A DNA stretch of 64,000 nt from contig JACKKJ010000002.1 in assembly GCA_024236495.1 (NCBI GenBank), positions 525,001 to 589,000 of the forward strand, written 5' to 3'. Each line of letters begins with the position of its first letter. Within the stretch, counting starts at the first letter, position 1. Below, piece after piece: positions 60,899-64,000 of this stretch. The position numbers and the translations under genes are program-made. This DNA comes from Paracoccaceae bacterium (GTDB lineage: Bacteria > Pseudomonadota > Alphaproteobacteria > Rhodobacterales > Rhodobacteraceae). The notes under the pieces were generated by a model, which saw only the letters and a program-made list of their open reading frames with translations, was not told where the DNA came from and did not search any database.

Positions 60899-61867
60899 AT
60901 GACCGACAGACAGACATTCATCGACACCGCCCGCCGCGTGATCGGAATCGAGGCGCGCGGCCTCGTCGCCCTTGGCGAAACGCTGGACGGGTCGTTTGCC
61001 GCCGCGGTGGAGCTTGTCCTGGCCGCGCGCGGCCGGGTGATCGTTTCGGGCATGGGCAAATCCGGCCATGTCGCCCGCAAGATCGCGGCCACGCTGGCGT
61101 CGACCGGGACACCGGCGCAGTTCGTTCATCCCGCCGAGGCAAGCCATGGTGACCTTGGCATGGTGACCGAGGGCGATGTCGCGCTGGTCCTGTCCAATTC
61201 CGGCGAAACGCCCGAGCTTGCGGACATCATCGCCCATACCCGCCGCTTCGGCATTCCGCTGATCGGGGTCGCCAGCCGCGAGGGGTCCACCCTGCTGACG
61301 CAGGCGGATGTGGCGATCCTGCTGCCGAAGACCGAAGAGGCCTGCGGAACCGGCATCGTGCCGACGACCTCCACCACGATGACCCTGGCGCTGGGCGACG
61401 CGCTGGCGGTCGCGCTGATGGAACACCGCCATTTCACACCCGAACACTTCCGCACCTTCCACCCCGGCGGCAAGCTGGGCGCGCGGCTTCTGAAGGTGGC
61501 TGACCTGATGCATGCCGGCGATGCGATGCCGATCGTCCCCGAGACGACCCCGATGAGCGAGGTGCTGGTCACGATGAGCCGCAAGGGTTTCGGCGTTGCG
61601 GGCGTGACGGATGCGTCGGGCCGGCTGGCCGGGATCGTCACCGACGGCGACCTGCGGCGCCATATGGAGGGCCTTCTGACCCATACCGCGGGCGAGGTCA
61701 TGACCCGCGACCCGCGCACCGTGCCGCCCGGCGCGCTGGCGGAAAAGGCCGTCGCCGAAATGCGCGACCGCAAGATTACCTGCCTGTTCGTGGTGGACCC
61801 GTCTGGCGAAGGGCGGGCGCTGGGCATCCTGAACATCCACGATTGCCTGCGGGCCGGCGTGGCGTGA
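60899..61867 (+). CDS. kdsD: KdsD/KpsF-type arabinose-5-phosphate isomerase
   Basis: KdsD converts ribulose-5-phosphate to arabinose-5-phosphate, the first step to KDO of the LPS core. The 322-aa protein has a SIS domain (GMGKSGHVARKIAATLASTG, LVLSNSGETPEL, TTSTTMTLALGDALA) and two C-terminal CBS modules (DLMHAGDAMPIVPETTPMSE, VMTRDPRTVPPGALAEKA). The start is at 60899, one base after the RNase D-like stop. It leads the lptCAB run. Confidence 0.94.
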   Translation: MTDRQTFIDTARRVIGIEARGLVALGETLDGSFAAAVELVLAARGRVIVSGMGKSGHVARKIAATLASTGTPAQFVHPAEASHGDLGMVTEGDVALVLSNSGETPELADIIAHTRRFGIPLIGVASREGSTLLTQADVAILLPKTEEACGTGIVPTTSTTMTLALGDALAVALMEHRHFTPEHFRTFHPGGKLGARLLKVADLMHAGDAMPIVPETTPMSEVLVTMSRKGFGVAGVTDASGRLAGIVTDGDLRRHMEGLLTHTAGEVMTRDPRTVPPGALAEKAVAEMRDRKITCLFVVDPSGEGRALGILNIHDCLRAGVA

Positions 61868-61871
61868 CCGC

Positions 61872-62474
61872 ATGGCGAATCAGACCGACCTGCGATCCGC
61901 CCTTGTCTTCTGGCTGAAGATCCTTCTGCCGCTGGCGGCGCTTGTCATTCTTTCGACCCTGTTCCTGGTCTCGCGCCGGATCGACACCGAGGGCGCGCTG
62001 CCCTATGCCGAGGTCGACGTGGACGCGCTGGCACGAGAACAGCGGCTGACCGCGCCGGAGTATTCGGGGATGACCGGGGATGGTACATCGTTTCTGATGC
62101 GTGCCGGTGTCGCCCGACCGCTGTCCGAGGGTGGCGGAGAGGCGGAAGACGTCACGACAGAGCTCAGGACACCCCGCGGGCTGGACGTATCCATGCGCGC
62201 CGGCATGGGAAAGATCGACCCTGCCAGCGCAACCATGCGGCTGAGCGGCGGGGTCAGCATCGAAACCTCCACCGGCTACACGATCACAGCTACCGGCCTT
62301 GTCGCATCCACCGCGCAGACCGAAGTCGTATCCGACGGGGCGGTGACCGCCAACGCGCCGTTCGGCACCCTTGACGCGGGCAGCATGACACTTACCTCCG
62401 CCTCTGACGATCCGGCTGCCTACGTTCTGGTTTTCAACCAGGGGGTCAAGCTGATATACGATCCGAAGAATTGA
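61872..62474 (+). CDS. lptC: LptC, LPS export ABC transporter periplasmic protein
   Basis: This 200-aa bitopic protein has one N-terminal membrane helix (ILLPLAALVILSTLFLVS) and an LptC beta-jellyroll periplasmic domain (APEYSGMTGDGTSFLMRAG, ATMRLSGGVSIETSTGY). It receives LPS from LptB2FG and passes it to LptA. It lies 4 bp after kdsD and 7 bp before lptA. Confidence 0.9.
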   Translation: MANQTDLRSALVFWLKILLPLAALVILSTLFLVSRRIDTEGALPYAEVDVDALAREQRLTAPEYSGMTGDGTSFLMRAGVARPLSEGGGEAEDVTTELRTPRGLDVSMRAGMGKIDPASATMRLSGGVSIETSTGYTITATGLVASTAQTEVVSDGAVTANAPFGTLDAGSMTLTSASDDPAAYVLVFNQGVKLIYDPKN

Positions 62475-62481
62475 GGTAACG

Positions 62482-62976
62482 ATGTCTGTTCGCGCGATCA
62501 CGATTGCCCTGTGCCTGACGCTTTGTGCCGGCTCGCAGGCGCTTGCGCAGGGGGCAGAGATCGCATTTGGCGGGATCCGCGCCGATACCAGCCTGCCGGT
62601 CGAGGTTACAGCCGACGGGCTGTCTGTAAGCCAGACCGACGGCGCGGCAGTATTCACCGGCAATGTCGTCGTTTCCCAGGGCGAGATGCGCCTTGGCGCC
62701 GACGAGATCCGGGTTGAATACGGCGCGGACGGCCAGAGCCGGATCGAACGCCTGATCGCCAGCGGAAATGTCGTTCTGACCAGCGGTGCCGATGCGGCCA
62801 AGGCGGACAAGGCCGAATACAGCGTAGACAGCGGCGAGATCGTCATGGCCGGGTCGGTGCTGCTGACCCAGGGCTCGACCGTCCTTTCGGGCGAAACGCT
62901 TGCGCTCAACCTTGCTGCCGGAACGGGCCAGATGGGGGGTCGCGTCAAGACCGTCCTGACGCCCGGAGGCAACTGA
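62482..62976 (+). CDS. lptA: LptA, LPS transport periplasmic bridge protein
   Basis: This 164-aa periplasmic protein has a signal peptide (LCLTLCAGSQALA|QG) and an OstA-like beta-jellyroll (LPVEVTADGLSVSQTDGAAVFTG in parts, VVSQGEMRLGADEIRVEY). It bridges the inner and outer membranes for LPS. Its TGA overlaps the lptB ATG (TGATG), so the two are coupled. Confidence 0.92.
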   Translation: MSVRAITIALCLTLCAGSQALAQGAEIAFGGIRADTSLPVEVTADGLSVSQTDGAAVFTGNVVVSQGEMRLGADEIRVEYGADGQSRIERLIASGNVVLTSGADAAKADKAEYSVDSGEIVMAGSVLLTQGSTVLSGETLALNLAAGTGQMGGRVKTVLTPGGN

Positions 62977-63737
62977 TGGCCGGGCGCCCGGAACTGACCG
63001 TTGCCGAAGGCAGCGCCGGGCTGCGAATCCTGCACCTGCGCAAGAGCTATCGCCGACGTCCGGTGATCCGCGATGTCACGCTGGACCTGAACCGGGGCGA
63101 GGTCGTCGCACTGCTTGGGCCGAACGGTTCAGGCAAGACAACCTGTTTTTACAACATCGCCGGCCTGATCACGCCGGACAGCGGCCAGATCATCATCGAC
63201 GGTCGCGACGTGACCGGCCTGCCGATGTATCGCCGCGCGCGGCTGGGGATCGGCTATCTCCCGCAGGAAGTGTCGATCTTCCGCGGACTGTCGGTGGAAG
63301 ACAACATTCTGGCGGTTCTCGAAATCACCGTGAAGGATCACCACAAGCAGCGCGAACGGCTTGAGGAGTTGTTGTCGGAGTTCTCGATCACCCATCTTCG
63401 CCGCGCGCCTGCACTGTCGCTTTCCGGCGGTGAACGGCGCCGGGTGGAGATCGCGCGCTGCCTTGCCGCAGACCCCAAGTACCTGCTTCTCGACGAACCC
63501 TTCGCCGGCGTCGACCCGATTTCCGTGGGCGACATCCGGACACTGGTCCACGATCTGAAGGACCGGGGCATCGGCGTCCTGATTACCGATCACAACGTGC
63601 GCGACACGCTGGAAATCGTTGACCGCGCCTACATCCTGCACGATGGCGCCGTATTGATGAGCGGGACAGCGGACGAGGTCGTGCGCGACGAGAACGTCCG
63701 CCGCGTCTATCTTGGCCAAAACTTCCGCATCTCCTGA
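62976..63737 (+). CDS. lptB: LptB, LPS export ABC transporter ATP-binding protein
   Basis: This 253-aa ABC ATPase has Walker A LLGPNGSGKTTCFYNIAG, signature LSGGERRRVEIAR, Walker B LLLDEPFAGVD and an H-loop in LITDHNVRDT. It powers extraction of LPS from the inner membrane with LptF/LptG, which are not in the window. rpoN starts inside its 3' end, the conserved lptB-rpoN order of proteobacteria. Confidence 0.95.
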   Translation: MAGRPELTVAEGSAGLRILHLRKSYRRRPVIRDVTLDLNRGEVVALLGPNGSGKTTCFYNIAGLITPDSGQIIIDGRDVTGLPMYRRARLGIGYLPQEVSIFRGLSVEDNILAVLEITVKDHHKQRERLEELLSEFSITHLRRAPALSLSGGERRRVEIARCLAADPKYLLLDEPFAGVDPISVGDIRTLVHDLKDRGIGVLITDHNVRDTLEIVDRAYILHDGAVLMSGTADEVVRDENVRRVYLGQNFRIS

Positions 63738-64000
63738 GACGGCGGGCAAGGGTCCGCTTTCGCAGAAGGTCTCGCTGCGACAAAAGCATCGGCTGAGCCT
63801 GACCCCGGCGATGCGGATGGGCCTGCGCGTGCTGGCACTGCCGACCGAGACCCTGACCGAAGAGATTCTCCGCGAGGCAGAGGTCAACCCTTGCCTGATG
63901 GTGGAAAGCTGGCCGACTTCCTCCGCCTATGAGGTTGCGCTGGAAACGGCCGCCGCGCCTGAAGGTCTAAGTCAGTCTTTGCTTCGGCAGCTGGGGATGC
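63712..64000 (+). CDS. rpoN: RpoN, RNA polymerase sigma-54 factor (partial, start of gene)
   Basis: The frame reads LRQKHRLSLTPAMRMGLRVL, then LPTETLTEEILREAEVNP, which is the activator-interacting region I of sigma-54. The only start in the open frame before this block is TTG 63712, which overlaps lptB by 26 bp, so translational coupling is likely. The frame opens at 63661, after an in-frame TGA. The C-terminal core-binding and RpoN-box domains lie beyond the right edge. The sequence is divergent from the enteric type, as in Rhodobacter RpoN copies. Confidence 0.8.
   Translation, partial: MAKTSASPETAGKGPLSQKVSLRQKHRLSLTPAMRMGLRVLALPTETLTEEILREAEVNPCLMVESWPTSSAYEVALETAAAPEGLSQSLLRQLGM

Overview
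The window is GC-rich chromosomal DNA from an alphaproteobacterium, most likely a Rhodobacterales (Paracoccaceae/roseobacter) strain. The evidence is the petP-petR regulator pair, the alphaproteobacterial serC-serA pair with a structured leader, a stand-alone gene of the gene-transfer-agent spike-base family (RCAP_Rcc01079 type), a cupin resembling DMSP lyases, an NDUFA9-like gene beside uppP, and a divergent sigma-54 gene directly behind lptB. Nearly all of it is dense protein-coding sequence. I see no rRNA, insertion sequence, prophage block or CRISPR array.

Layout, left to right. 1-3.8 kb: msrP-msrQ (periplasmic methionine sulfoxide repair) divergent from a secreted caspase-like/Sel1/peptidoglycan-binding protein and an exported partner. 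3.8-8.6 kb: clpB, a small hypothetical gene pair, cutC, pyrF. 8.6-12.5 kb: the serine pathway, serB divergent from serC-serA, with a candidate serC-type leader RNA. 12.5-18.1 kb: a DMSP-lyase-like cupin, a metallophosphatase, a DUF2585 membrane protein, a thiolase and a soluble hybrid histidine kinase. 18.1-25.1 kb: recQ with two HRDC repeats, yggT, a thioesterase, a UMF1-type transporter, mepA, a phytase-like esterase and yhhQ. 25.07-25.30 kb: a gene-poor stretch that looks like a structured RNA carrying a short ORF behind a perfect 14-nt complement of the 16S rRNA 3' end, ending in an intrinsic terminator just before arfB.

25.8-34.8 kb is an exopolysaccharide locus in two divergent operons. 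The leftward arm carries a sugar-phosphate transferase, a TPR lipoprotein, a Wza-type exporter and an outer-membrane barrel. The rightward arm carries an ExeA-like ATPase, a Wzz/GNVR co-polymerase and a BY-kinase-like ATPase. The 383-bp region between the arms contains an inverted repeat and phased half-sites. The gene set is that of exosortase (PEP-CTERM)-type loci, but no exosortase lies in the window.

34.9-48.5 kb: the orphan GTA spike-base-like gene, trhO, NAD salvage (pncA and pncB flanking a membrane hybrid kinase), an epimerase, the isoprenoid operon (an HDAC-like deacetylase, xseB, ispA, dxs), petP-petR divergent from ilvE, and small genes. 48.5-58.1 kb: queG, a glutathione S-transferase, mtgA, and gltB/gltD with an exported hypothetical protein between them. 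58.2-64 kb: uppP with an NDUFA9-like gene, tRNA-Leu(CAG), a ribonuclease D-like exonuclease, then kdsD-lptC-lptA-lptB and the start of rpoN. Envelope biogenesis recurs throughout (EPS, LPS transport, KDO precursor, peptidoglycan enzymes, UppP), and queuosine metabolism appears twice (yhhQ, queG). Three convergent gene pairs meet at palindromic, shared or abutting stop codons.
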